From Caldilineaceae bacterium (lineage in GTDB: Bacteria; Chloroflexota; Anaerolineae; Caldilineales; Caldilineaceae), in contig JAPPKT010000592.1 in NCBI GenBank assembly GCA_028819675.1, forward strand, positions 1 through 27,104: DNA of 27,104 bases, written 5' to 3'. Numbering within the stretch: position 1 is the first letter of the stretch; every line of letters begins with the position of its first letter. Of this stretch, positions 15,115-22,130 are shown in pieces. The notes under the pieces were generated by a model that saw nothing but the letters and a program-made list of their open reading frames with translations, did no database searches and was not told the DNA's origin. The position numbers were made by a program, and so were the translations under genes.

Positions 15115-15786
15115 TCACGAGCCTGAAAACGGCCCCTGCCGCGTCCGATCCATGATCTGAACCCCATCCGGCAGGTCGGCGTCGTCGAGATGGACCTCGT
15201 AATCGGAATAGGCCCGCGCCGGCGGCAAGTCGCCCGCGCTGCGCCCGCCCGGCTCGTACTGCTCTCCCTCGAATACGCGCTGGACCGTGACCCGCTCGAA
15301 CAGGCGATGCGCCGGCGCGTTTCCCAGTGCGCTTCGGTGCTTGAACACGAACAACCCGCGCGCGGTCATCTCGCCCCGCGACGCCGAACGGTCGTGCTCG
15401 AACATCTGCATGAGCGCCAGCCACAGCAGTTCAAGGTCCTCGTCCGTAAACCCCGTGCGAGCTGCGAGACACGCGGACACGAAACCGTGAGCACGGTACA
15501 GGCCGTAGGGCACGATGTGCTTGCGGCCTATCTCGCCTTCCTCCTTGTCCACGTCGGCCACGCGGGTAATGGTCTGTTCGAGGGGGAGAATCGGCTCCAC
15601 GGAACGGGCGAACGTGAACTGCACCGGACCCCGCACCTGGCCGGCATTGGGACCCGTCATCATGACCGCGCCGAACGACCGTATGTCGTAGTACTTCCTG
15701 CAAAGCCACGCCTGGAGCGCCCCGATGTCCTCCTGCGAGCGGGTCTTGGCCTTGCTGGTGTCCCAACCCGCGCCGCCTCTGCTGGC
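15115..15786 (-). pseudogene. cas7: Type I-C Cas7 (Csd2), 5'-truncated
   Basis: The open frame carries the C-terminal two-thirds of Cas7/Csd2, the subunit that coats the crRNA in type I-C Cascade. It contains the stretches LCRKYYDIRSFGAVMMTG, GQVRGPVQFTFARSVEPILP, GRKHIVPYGLYRAHGFVSA, MFEHDRSASRGEM and FKHRSALGNAPAHRLFERV. It ends SDYEVHLDDADLPDGVQIM, close to the normal end. The first 90-100 residues, including the NPNGDP start region, are absent: upstream the frame continues for about 30 residues without similarity, then hits a stop near 15893. Internal ATGs at 15663/15660 could start a shorter protein, but the RNA-binding core would be incomplete. cas5, cas8c, cas3, cas4, cas1 and cas2 are all missing. 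Confidence 0.85.
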
Positions 15787-15893
15787 GTAATCCGGCTGCT
15801 CGTTCGCCTTGGCGGACGGTGGCGCGGGGCGCGCGGTTGCGCCTACAGGCCCGGGCGCCTTGCAGCGTTCGATGAAGCCGCTATCGGCGCGTC

Positions 15894-16284
15894 AACAGTC
15901 AGGCGGCATCGGGCGCGATGCTCCTGCGCTACCGCTGATGCACCAACCGGAACGCTGCTCGCGCCAACGCAGCATAGTTGCGTCCCTGGGATATTTTGGT
16001 TTACTCTCCTCTCTTACAGGGAGTTGGGCAAATTGATCGAAATTGCTCGCGACGCACGAGAAAGGAGTGGCGCTGCGTGGCGAGGCCGTTTTCTGCGCAT
16101 TCCTGTACTTTTTAGTAAAGTTTCAGCATTCCTTTCTGACAGTCTGAGGCGGCTGGCAGCGGCCTCGAACGAGTCGGGAATGCGGACCACGGTTGCAGGG
16201 CGCCTTTGGGCAACTGCCGGGCTCCTGTCCCGCCGCCCGAGGAAAACCCCGCCAGCCACCAGTCGGACACCAGAGAGAAGTGTC
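15894..16284. other. Intergenic region upstream of bactofilin
   Basis: The long plus-strand frame across here is the antisense of cas7 extended into non-coding DNA. The segment 15960-16140 is less GC-rich and probably holds the bactofilin promoter, but no good -35/-10 pair stands out. Confidence 0.35.
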
Positions 16285-16839
16285 ATGTGGAAACAAGAAC
16301 CCAAAGCAACCCCGCCCATCATCACCACGCAACCGTCCGACCCCGCCAACTCCGCTGCCGACCAGACGGCCCCTGCCGCAGGATGCTCTGGGACGGCATC
16401 GTCACGGATCGTCGAGGGCGTCACGCTCCAGGGGGAAATCAGTAGCAGCGAGGATCTGTATGTCGACGGCGATCTCGAAGGAACCGTCGAGTTGCCGGAC
16501 CACACCCTGCTCGTCGGTCCGAACGGCCACGTACGCGCCGAGGTAACCGCTCACTCGATCATCCTCCGGGGTACCCTGGAAGGGAAGGCGCATGCCCGCG
16601 AAAGGATGGAGCTCCGCAAGGGCGGATCGCTGACCGGCGAGTTGGAGACGAAAAAGATCGTCATCGAAGACGGCGGCATGTTTCGAGGCAGCGTCAAAAT
16701 GCTGCAACCCGAAGCGGAAGAAAAAAAACCTGCACCGCCGCCAGCAGACGACCCTCCGGCCGCAGACGCCTCCGGGGACACCCGTCCCGGAGCCTCCCCC
16801 GACCGCTCTGATGGCGAGCAGGACAAGCAGGCAGGATAG
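16285..16839 (+). CDS. Bactofilin (polymer-forming cytoskeletal protein)
   Basis: The 184-residue protein has a Pro/Thr-rich N-terminal tail (1-42) and a bactofilin beta-helix core (about 43-140): IVEGVTLQGEISSSEDLYVD, GDLEGTVEL, VGPNGHVRAEVTAHSIILRG, LEGKAHARERMELRKGGSL and GELETKKIVIEDGGMFRGSV. A Pro/Glu-rich C-terminal tail follows. Bactofilins polymerise without nucleotide into filaments at the inner membrane and position envelope or peptidoglycan enzymes. ATG 16285 is chosen because AGAGAAG lies upstream and the core homology lies wholly downstream; the open frame continues far upstream (to 15190) but that is antisense to cas7. It overlaps the LOG gene by 29 bases, so the two are probably cotranscribed. 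Confidence 0.88.
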   Translation: MWKQEPKATPPIITTQPSDPANSAADQTAPAAGCSGTASSRIVEGVTLQGEISSSEDLYVDGDLEGTVELPDHTLLVGPNGHVRAEVTAHSIILRGTLEGKAHARERMELRKGGSLTGELETKKIVIEDGGMFRGSVKMLQPEAEEKKPAPPPADDPPAADASGDTRPGASPDRSDGEQDKQAG

Positions 16840-17500
16840 GACTCTCCCTTTGGCACTCGGCCAGCCGCGACGCACTGACGAGGGTGCCGCTGGGCCGCCA
16901 AGCGGGAAGAACATCTGTGTCTTTCTGGGAGGCAACCTGGGGTGTCGTCATCGCTTCCTCGACGAAGCTGCTGCGCTGGGTCGGAGGATGGCGGTCGAAG
17001 GCGTCGGGCTGGTGTACGGCGGGGCCCGTTGCGGGTTGATGGGCATCTTGGCCGACGCCGTGCTGGAGGCGGGCGGATTCGTCACCGGCGTCGTGCCACG
17101 GCAGTTGTCCTACCAGGAGCTCGCCCACGAGAAGCTGAGCCGGCTCTACGAAGTCAATACGATGCACGAGCGCAAGCATAAGCTGCAGGTGCTGTCGCAG
17201 GGCTTCATCGCCTTGCCCGGCGGATATGGAACGCTGGAAGAGATCACCGAAGTGCTGTGCTGGGCGCAGCAACCGCTGGAGATGCACGAGAAACCCTGCG
17301 TCTTCGCCAACATCGACGGCTACTACGACTATCTGTTCCGATTCCTGGACCATGCCGTCGAGCAGGGACTGCTGTTGCCCCCGAACCGGGCGCTCGCACG
17401 GCAGGAGCCCGGCGCCGTCGAGGCGCTGCAGGCGATTCAGGCGGCGTGGGCGCAGGAGGAGCAGGCAATCTGGGATGTGATCCGGCGGTACGAGAACTGA
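16811..17500 (+). CDS. LOG family protein (TIGR00730), nucleotide 5'-monophosphate phosphoribohydrolase
   Basis: The product, up to 229 residues, has the Rossmann-like LOG fold. It includes ICVFLGGNLG, LVYGGARCGLMGILADAVLE, GVVPRQL, MHERKHKLQVLSQGFIALPG and PGGYGTLEEITEVLCW, the last being the diagnostic PGGxGTxxE motif with MxxRK upstream. Members release the base from nucleoside monophosphates, producing cytokinins in plants and some bacteria; in most bacteria the role is unknown. The ATG at 16811 overlaps the bactofilin 3' end. A TTG at 16850 with AGGA upstream gives a shorter N-terminus closer to usual length. The N-terminal 33 residues are non-homologous in either case. Confidence 0.85.
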   Translation: MASRTSRQDRTLPLALGQPRRTDEGAAGPPSGKNICVFLGGNLGCRHRFLDEAAALGRRMAVEGVGLVYGGARCGLMGILADAVLEAGGFVTGVVPRQLSYQELAHEKLSRLYEVNTMHERKHKLQVLSQGFIALPGGYGTLEEITEVLCWAQQPLEMHEKPCVFANIDGYYDYLFRFLDHAVEQGLLLPPNRALARQEPGAVEALQAIQAAWAQEEQAIWDVIRRYEN

Positions 17501-17717
17501 AGCGACGCGCTGCTCTTCGCGCCCTCCGCGAAAGCCCCCCCGGCCGCAACCAGCACGGCAGGGGATTCGTGTGTGCCGTTGCCGGTGCACGTGTCAGTAG
17601 TGTCGGGGTGGGCAGGCCCCTGCCGCAGGGCCAGCGTATCAGATTTCCTTGCGGCCGCGGGACAGCCGCTGGCCGCCGGCGCCCATCCACCCCGACGCGC
17701 GCGGCCCGATCGGCTTG

Positions 17718-18008
17718 TCAGGACTCGCCGTCGAGGTCCTTCCGCCGCAGGCGCACGAAATCAATCACCTGTTGACCGGGGCGCTGCGCGGACAATCCCT
17801 CGCCATCGAGCGGCGGCGGGGGCTCGGAGAGGTCGAAGCGCTGCAGTTCGCGCTTGAGCCGGAACGCCTGCCTCTCGGCGCGGACGGCCCTCTTGGTGAG
17901 CGCGGACTGGCGGCTGAGCCTGCGGCGCAACTCGAGCGCGGCGTCGGTGAGGGAAGCGTGGGCGTCCGAGACGGTGCGCAGCAACTCGCGGCGTTCGTCC
18001 TCGCTCAC
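17718..18008 (-). CDS. MSEDER small helical protein, copy B
   Basis: The 96-residue protein, GTG start, reads MSEDERRELLRTVSDAHASL, then ALELRRRLSRQSALTKRAVR, AERQAFRLKRELQRFDLSEP and a C-terminal extension IDFVRLRRKDLDGES. It is a paralogue of the next gene and of 12109-12366. The sequence just upstream of the start (GTAGCAGCCGGGGCGG on the plus strand) is shared with copy C, so the two arose by tandem duplication including the 5' leader. GAAAGG precedes the GTG. Predicted mainly helical and very basic in the centre; function unknown. It is divergent from HNH and recombinase in the intact unit. Confidence 0.7.
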   Translation of the reverse strand: MSEDERRELLRTVSDAHASLTDAALELRRRLSRQSALTKRAVRAERQAFRLKRELQRFDLSEPPPPLDGEGLSAQRPGQQVIDFVRLRRKDLDGES

Positions 18009-18040
18009 CCTTTCACCGTAGCAGCCGGGGCGGGGCGGGG

Positions 18041-18059
18041 AAGGCCTGCGATCGGCCTT
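18041..18059. repeat. Inverted repeat between MSEDER copies B and C
   Basis: AAGGCC (18041-18046) and GGCCTT (18054-18059) are perfect arms, with GATTTT following on the plus strand. It could terminate plus-strand transcripts. On the minus strand, where the MSEDER genes run, no T-run follows. Confidence 0.35.
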
Positions 18060-18141
18060 GATTTTGTGGCGGGGGCGGTTTCGAGGGTCTTTTCAGCGCA
18101 CGCCGCCGCTGGATACCGACGCCCTGGCGGAGCTTGGGCGG

Positions 18142-18342
18142 CTAGTCGGATTCGGTCCCGTCGAGATCGAGCCGCTGCAGCTCGAGGCGGAGACGGGAGG
18201 CCCACTGCTCGGCCCGGACCCCGGCTTTCACGGCCGCGGCTTTCGCCGGCAGCCGGCGGCGCAGACGGGAGGCGACCTCGTCGAGCCCGGCGTGGGCCTC
18301 GGCAACGGTGCGCAGCAGCTCGTGGCGTTCGTCCTCGCTCAT
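18142..18342 (-). CDS. MSEDER small helical protein, copy C
   Basis: The 66-residue protein reads MSEDERHELLRTVAEAHAGL, then DEVASRLRRRLPAKAAAVKA and AEQWASRLRLELQRLDLDGT. It is the shortest of the three paralogues and lacks the RLRR-containing C-terminal extension. GAAAG precedes the ATG at a suitable distance. It is the MSEDER gene nearest to the shared non-coding block. The regular spacing of Leu, Arg and Ala suggests one long amphipathic helix pair. No family was recognised; an accessory or regulatory role for the recombinase unit is inferred only from linkage. Confidence 0.7.
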   Translation of the reverse strand: MSEDERHELLRTVAEAHAGLDEVASRLRRRLPAKAAAVKAGVRAEQWASRLRLELQRLDLDGTESD

Positions 18343-18361
18343 CTTTCAAGCGTAGCAGCCG

Positions 18362-18434
18362 GGGCGGTTTTGGGGGGGTGCTCCGCTAAAAGACCCGCGC
18401 TCCGAGCCCCGTAGAGGCGTTTTCTCGACCGCCC
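18362..18434. repeat. Inverted repeat in the non-coding block of the intact unit
   Basis: GGGCGGT (18362-18368) and ACCGCCC (18428-18434) are perfect complements and match the ends of the outer arms of the hairpin at 12394-12495 in the decayed copy. Confidence 0.4.
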
Positions 18435-18476
18435 TGGACCCCAAGTACCTGGGTTTTACGCCCCCAGAAGCGCCGA

Positions 18477-18503
18477 TGACGGGTCCCGATCGGCCCCTTG
18501 CGG
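18477..18503 (+). other. Conserved non-coding block, intact unit (recombination-site candidate)
   Basis: TGACGGGTCCCG then ATCGG, CCCC, TTG, CGG is nearly the same as 12552-12576. It contains the palindrome CGGGTCCCG and sits just upstream of the HNH promoter. Confidence 0.4.
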
Positions 18504-18518
18504 AGGCACGGAAACACC

Positions 18519-18547
18519 TTGATTTTGGGTGTAAAATCACCTATGAT
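18519..18547 (+). promoter_or_regulatory. Sigma70-type promoter of HNH-recombinase operon
   Basis: TTGATT (18519-18524) and TATGAT (18542-18547) are separated by exactly 17 bases. The stretch is AT-rich within very GC-rich DNA. Transcription would start near 18554, leaving a leader of about 115 bases that contains a GC-rich self-complementary segment (CCGGCGCCGG, 18584-18593). Confidence 0.65.
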
Positions 18548-18669
18548 AATGCCACTTATCGTAGATGGATTCCCGGACGCCGCCGGCGCCGGATCGAAGG
18601 GTTCTTCGCTCCTCGTCCCACGCGGGGTAGCGCCTGGCGGCGCTCGAGAAAAACCCCCGCTGCTGACTC

Positions 18670-19047
18670 ATGTCCGCCAACCTCGAACACCAACAGCTCT
18701 CTCTCTGCTGCCCCTGCGGATCGGGGGACCTCTATCGTGGCGGACTCTGTGAATTCTGCTACAACCGCGGACGGCGCTCGCGGGCCCGCTTCGGCGGGGG
18801 CAGGGAACGGGCCCTGGCCCGCGACCGCCACCTCTGCCGCGTCTGCCAGGCCTCCGCGCCCCTGGTCGTCCACCACCGCCGCCCCTCCCACCGCTCTGAC
18901 GCCCTGATCACCCTCTGCCGGGCCTGCCACGCGCGGCTCCATCGCCTCCGCGCGATCGACCGCTGGGTCCCCGACCTTCTCGAAACCCTGTGGGCCGAGC
19001 AGCACCCCGGCCAACCTCGTCAGCTGCAGCTGCCGCCCACACGCTGA
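18670..19047 (+). CDS. HNH endonuclease with N-terminal zinc-ribbon-like cysteines
   Basis: The 125-residue protein has a first Cys cluster CCPCGSGDLYRGGLCEFCYN (about 13-32), a basic linker RRSRARFGGGRERALA, and then the HNH fold. HLCRVC and CRAC supply the zinc-binding cysteines, VVHHRRP the catalytic His pair, and LITLCRACHARLHRL the closing part (about 77-97). Such small HNH proteins nick or cut DNA, and many act in phages, introns or mobile elements. An in-frame TGA 6 bases upstream fixes ATG 18670 as first possible start; no Shine-Dalgarno is visible. The stop overlaps the recombinase ATG by one base (TGATG), which implies coupled translation. A broken copy lies at 12788-12919. Confidence 0.85.
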   Translation: MSANLEHQQLSLCCPCGSGDLYRGGLCEFCYNRGRRSRARFGGGRERALARDRHLCRVCQASAPLVVHHRRPSHRSDALITLCRACHARLHRLRAIDRWVPDLLETLWAEQHPGQPRQLQLPPTR

Positions 19048-19994
19048 TGCCCGAGACCGCGGGGCAGGGAAGTGCGGCTTCCGAGCTGGTCCCGGTCTCG
19101 CCGGCGCCGCTGGTGGAGCTGGTGCTGGACTCTCTGGCGAGCTCCCACTCCCGCCGCGCCTATCACCGGGCGCTGGGGGAGTTTTTTGGCTGGTATGCGG
19201 CCAACGCCTCCGGAGAGGGTTTTACCCGGGCAGTGCTGGGGCGCTACCGCTCGCGCCTCATCGAGCGCGGGCTCTCGGCCGCCTCGGTCAACCTCGCGCT
19301 CGCCGCCCTGCGCAAGCTCGCCGCCGAAGCCGCCGCCCACGGCGGGCTCTCCCCCCTCGCCGCCGCCGGCATCCGCGGCGTCCCCGGAGCGCGCCGCTCC
19401 GGCGTCCGGACCGGCAATTGGCTCACTCTCGAGCAGGCCCAGCGGCTGCTCGCCGCCCCCGATCCGGAAACGACGAAAGGCCTGCGGGACCGCGTGCTGC
19501 TGGGGTTGCTGGTGGGGTGCGGCCTCAGGCGGGGGGAACTCGCCGGGCTGGATTTTAGCGATGTGGCGCAGCGCGAGGGCCGCTGGGCGATCGTCGACCT
19601 CGTCGGCAAGCACGGCCGCGTCCGCACCGTCCCGATGCCGTCCTGGGCCAGGACGGCTCTCGACGCCTGGGCCGCGGCCGCCGGGATCTCCTCGGGGGCC
19701 GTGCTGCGGCGCGTGTCGAAGGGCGGACGGGTCGGTCCCGGTCCGATCACCCCGCAGGGGGTCTTCGAGGCGGTCGTCTCCTACGCCTCCAAGGCCGGCC
19801 TCGGCAGGATCACCCCGCATGATCTGCGGAGAACCTTCGCCAAGCTCGCCCACCTCGGCCGCGCGCCCCTCGAGCAGATCCAGATCTCGCTCGGCCATGC
19901 CTCCATCCAGACCACCGAGCGCTACCTGGGCCTCCGGCAGAACCTCCACGATGCGCCCTGCGATCGGCTAGGGCTCGTGGGATGGGAGGGGTAG
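19047..19994 (+). CDS. Tyrosine recombinase / phage-type integrase
   Basis: The 315-residue protein has an N-terminal SAM-like core-binding domain (about 18-105: ASSHSRRAYHRALGEFFGWY, then LSAASVNLALAALRKLA). The catalytic domain carries the full set Arg161 (GCGLRRGEL), Lys188 (VGKHGRVR), His258 and Arg261 (TPHDLRRTF), His284 (SLGHAS) and Tyr293 (ERYLG). It cuts and rejoins DNA at specific sites through a 3'-phosphotyrosine. An upstream start at 18990 in the same frame would lie inside the HNH gene; ATG 19047 overlaps the HNH stop and fits better. No excisionase gene is recognised unless an MSEDER protein plays that role. A 5' relic occurs at 12919-13330. The direct repeats AGGGGGAC lie across and after the stop. 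Confidence 0.9.
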   Translation: MPETAGQGSAASELVPVSPAPLVELVLDSLASSHSRRAYHRALGEFFGWYAANASGEGFTRAVLGRYRSRLIERGLSAASVNLALAALRKLAAEAAAHGGLSPLAAAGIRGVPGARRSGVRTGNWLTLEQAQRLLAAPDPETTKGLRDRVLLGLLVGCGLRRGELAGLDFSDVAQREGRWAIVDLVGKHGRVRTVPMPSWARTALDAWAAAAGISSGAVLRRVSKGGRVGPGPITPQGVFEAVVSYASKAGLGRITPHDLRRTFAKLAHLGRAPLEQIQISLGHASIQTTERYLGLRQNLHDAPCDRLGLVGWEG

Positions 19995-20080
19995 GGGGAC
20001 CCCTTTGAGATGATTACTGAAGGGGGACTCATAACAACCCATCCCAAGGCACTGCGGCAGGGGGGCAGACAACGTGACAA

Positions 20081-20608
20081 TTACGTTTTGTGAGGCGACC
20101 CCAATAGCCGCCTTAACCGTCTGATGCGGCGTGCGACTTCATCTGCCGGCAGAAGCACCAGATCATCATCGTGAAAAAGTTGTAGCGCGTCGAGTAATCT
20201 GCGAAGCGGAACGACCCCGTGTGATTCCAGTTCATCAATCACCCACAGAACGCCGTGGACTTCGATTCCGTTGCCTTCGGCGATCGCCCTTAACGGGCCG
20301 TCACCCGTGAGCAGAATACTGTTGTCTATATCCTCCGCCAGCGCCAGCGCCAAGCAGTCCTTGAGTGCGAGGCGGCGGTGCCGGTTGAAATACGCCGCCG
20401 CCCGGGTCACGGATGGTCCTGGCAGTTCGCGCACCTCCAGTCCACGGCGGCACAGCATTTCCTTGTCGCTTGCGGAAAGACACAGCCATTCGTCCTCGAA
20501 CAACGCGTCGGGCATCACAAATGTGTGGGGAAGCACGAGGACAGTATCCAGGAGTGACGCTTTTCTCAGATCAATCATGCAGGACGTGTCACACACGATG
20601 GTCCGCAT
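20081..20608 (-). CDS. PIN-domain protein (toxin-like RNase)
   Basis: The 175-residue protein starts VCDTSCMIDLRKASLL, the first PIN strand with Asp7. LALKDCLALALAED provides Asp84, and ILLTGDGPLRAIAE provides Asp103, the acidic cluster that binds metal. The C-terminal 50 residues are helical and end in an Arg-rich tail. PIN proteins of this kind are ribonucleases, often the toxins of toxin-antitoxin pairs. It overlaps the 3' end of the XRE-ImmA gene by 20 bases, the arrangement seen for XRE/ImmA plus PIN pairs in defence islands. The antitoxin role would fall to the upstream protein (inference). Confidence 0.8.
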   Translation of the reverse strand: MRTIVCDTSCMIDLRKASLLDTVLVLPHTFVMPDALFEDEWLCLSASDKEMLCRRGLEVRELPGPSVTRAAAYFNRHRRLALKDCLALALAEDIDNSILLTGDGPLRAIAEGNGIEVHGVLWVIDELESHGVVPLRRLLDALQLFHDDDLVLLPADEVARRIRRLRRLLGSPHKT

Positions 20609-21683
20609 CAGTTTCAGAAGGCCCCCTCAATCCCTGTACGACCCTATCGAGAGGCTGCTGAAGTAACTCACCAGCCTTGCCCAGTGAAATGAGTCCTTCC
20701 GCCAGCGCCCAGTAGCAAAGCCGCTCAAACCGACGTGGGATTTCGTGTCGGCACTCCTCGCCATGATTCTCCAGCGGTTCCGGTTCTCTGGAGCGCCACC
20801 CGTGCGCAAAGCTCTGGAATGCATAGGCGAGCGTCGATTGATCAATCACGTCTAACTGCTTGAAGCGCACGAGCATCATTGCCGCGCTGACCCGGTACAT
20901 CCGCTTGAGCTGGATCAGTTCCTGGTAGCCGATGGCCTTTCGGGTCTTTCCAATCTCTCTGACGAGATGATCCCGCGGCACGAGGAAGGCTCCTGCAAAA
21001 ACATCCGCTGCTTTTTCATGGGCCACCGGAGAGCTGTCGTCGATCAACCGGTGCGCCAACTCGTGGGCAAGCGTAAAGCGTCGTCTCTCAAGAGTGTTTT
21101 CCCGGTTGACGACAATCACCGGGATCTTCGTTTTCTGACGCTGCCTGCGGACCTGGCAGGTCAAACCCGACACATGCTCCGGCAAGCCGATCAACAGGAC
21201 CTTGATCCCCCGGTACTCAAGCAGGGAGGTCATGTTCGGAATAGGATCAATCCCGAGGTTCCACTTATTGCGCAAATCCTCGGCAAGAATCTCGCCGTCA
21301 TCGTCTTGCCCGAGAAAACAATTCCCGAATCGCCGTGCGTGCCAAGTCACGCTATCCAGCTCCAGAATTTCCTCGACAGTCAGATAGCGTTGCAAACGGT
21401 CGATCACTTCAGCCTCTATCCGCGCTCTTTCGGCGGCGGAGGTGCCTGATCGCTTCCGGAATGCCACATCCTCGAGTTCTTCGACCTGTTCGCTCAGCAA
21501 GTATTCAGGGGAAACGCCTAGCGCCTTGGTCAGCCGGGTCAGGTTCCCCGAACTCGGCATCATCTCGTGGCGCTCGTACTTTCCGATGGCTTGGGCAGTG
21601 ATGTCTCCGTCCAGCGCGTTCGACAGCCCGCGCAACGAATAACCGGCCTTTTTTCTGGCTAGTTTCAGGCGATCTCCAAACAT
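20589..21683 (-). CDS. XRE-family regulator fused to ImmA/IrrE (M78) metallopeptidase
   Basis: The 364-residue protein has an N-terminal XRE helix-turn-helix (about 3-65: GDRLKLARKKAGYSLRGLSN, then TAQAIGKYERHEMMP). A linker leads to an M78/ImmA-type peptidase: FTLAHELAHRLID with HELAH at 207-211, and AHEKAADVFAGAFLVP supplying the third ligand Glu223. The C-terminal 110 residues are helical. Such fusions resemble phage-repressor and protease regulators that are relieved by proteolysis, and are often paired with PIN or RES toxins. AGGTG stands just upstream of the ATG. The palindrome at 21702-21737 upstream is its likely operator. It is cotranscribed with the overlapping PIN gene. Confidence 0.87.
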   Translation of the reverse strand: MFGDRLKLARKKAGYSLRGLSNALDGDITAQAIGKYERHEMMPSSGNLTRLTKALGVSPEYLLSEQVEELEDVAFRKRSGTSAAERARIEAEVIDRLQRYLTVEEILELDSVTWHARRFGNCFLGQDDDGEILAEDLRNKWNLGIDPIPNMTSLLEYRGIKVLLIGLPEHVSGLTCQVRRQRQKTKIPVIVVNRENTLERRRFTLAHELAHRLIDDSSPVAHEKAADVFAGAFLVPRDHLVREIGKTRKAIGYQELIQLKRMYRVSAAMMLVRFKQLDVIDQSTLAYAFQSFAHGWRSREPEPLENHGEECRHEIPRRFERLCYWALAEGLISLGKAGELLQQPLDRVVQGLRGPSETDADHRV

Positions 21684-21701
21684 TTGACACCTTGGGTTGA
21701 T

Positions 21702-21737
21702 GTTTACGATTCTGACTTCTGTGATAAGATTGTAAAC
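21702..21737. promoter_or_regulatory. Palindromic operator candidate between divergent XRE and DUF2188 genes
   Basis: GTTTAC (21702-21707) and GTAAAC (21732-21737) are the perfect ends of a 36-bp imperfect inverted repeat with further pairing inside (GATTCT / AGATTG). It is the only AT-rich stretch here and lies 19 bases upstream of the XRE start, which fits autoregulation by the XRE protein. Confidence 0.55.
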
Positions 21738-21814
21738 TTAAGAATCAAGCCCCGTCAACGGCACCTGCGAAAGGGCTGGTTCAACAACAAGGCTTTCTGA
21801 ATTGGGAGGTTAAC

Positions 21815-22039
21815 ATGGCAAAACGCAATCAGCATGTCGTTCCTCACGACGGCGGATGGGCTGTCCGCGGCGCCGGCAGTCAGCGCGCCAGTTCGGTGCA
21901 TCAAACCCAGCACGAGGCCATCGAGACTGCACGAGAGATCGCTCGCAATCAGGGCAGCGAACTGTTCATCCACGGCAGCGACGGCCGTATCCGGGAACGC
22001 GACTCCCACGGCAACGACCCGTTCCCGCCGAGGGGCTGA
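21815..22039 (+). CDS. DUF2188 family protein
   Basis: The 74-residue protein reads QHVVPHDGGWAVRGAGSQRA, SSVHQTQHEAIETAREIARN and SELFIHGSDGRIRERDSHGN. This is the DUF2188 pattern (HVVP-GGWAV-A-T-AI--AR-IA---ELVIH--DGRI). It is a small alpha/beta protein of unknown function, frequent next to toxin-antitoxin and defence genes. GGGAGG lies 6 bases before the ATG. It is divergent from XRE-ImmA and 91 bases upstream of the truncated CD-NTase, so the two probably share a transcript. Confidence 0.85.
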   Translation: MAKRNQHVVPHDGGWAVRGAGSQRASSVHQTQHEAIETAREIARNQGSELFIHGSDGRIRERDSHGNDPFPPRG

Positions 22040-22130
22040 CTGCCGGCGACATGCGGGCATGCATTGGAACATTTTGACCAAAACAACAATCGTGCCCAGT
22101 TCATCAAAACCCTGGAGACAGGAGGTCACC

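Larger units (their letters stand above)
17718..19994. mobile_element. Putative mobile unit: two MSEDER genes, HNH nuclease, tyrosine recombinase
   Basis: A second, decayed copy of the same gene set at 12109-13330 shows that this unit has been duplicated or acquired twice. The recombinase has a full catalytic set and is coupled to an HNH gene. The outer ends are not defined: no long terminal repeat was found. Direct repeats AGGGGGAC at 19993-20000 and 20021-20028 lie at the right end. Coordinates therefore cover the genes only. Confidence 0.55.

Noticed and set aside
15190..16284. Long plus-strand open frame upstream of and fused to bactofilin
   Set aside because: Its first part is the antisense of cas7, which has strong motif support, and the rest has no domain. 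The bactofilin homology begins only after ATG 16285.
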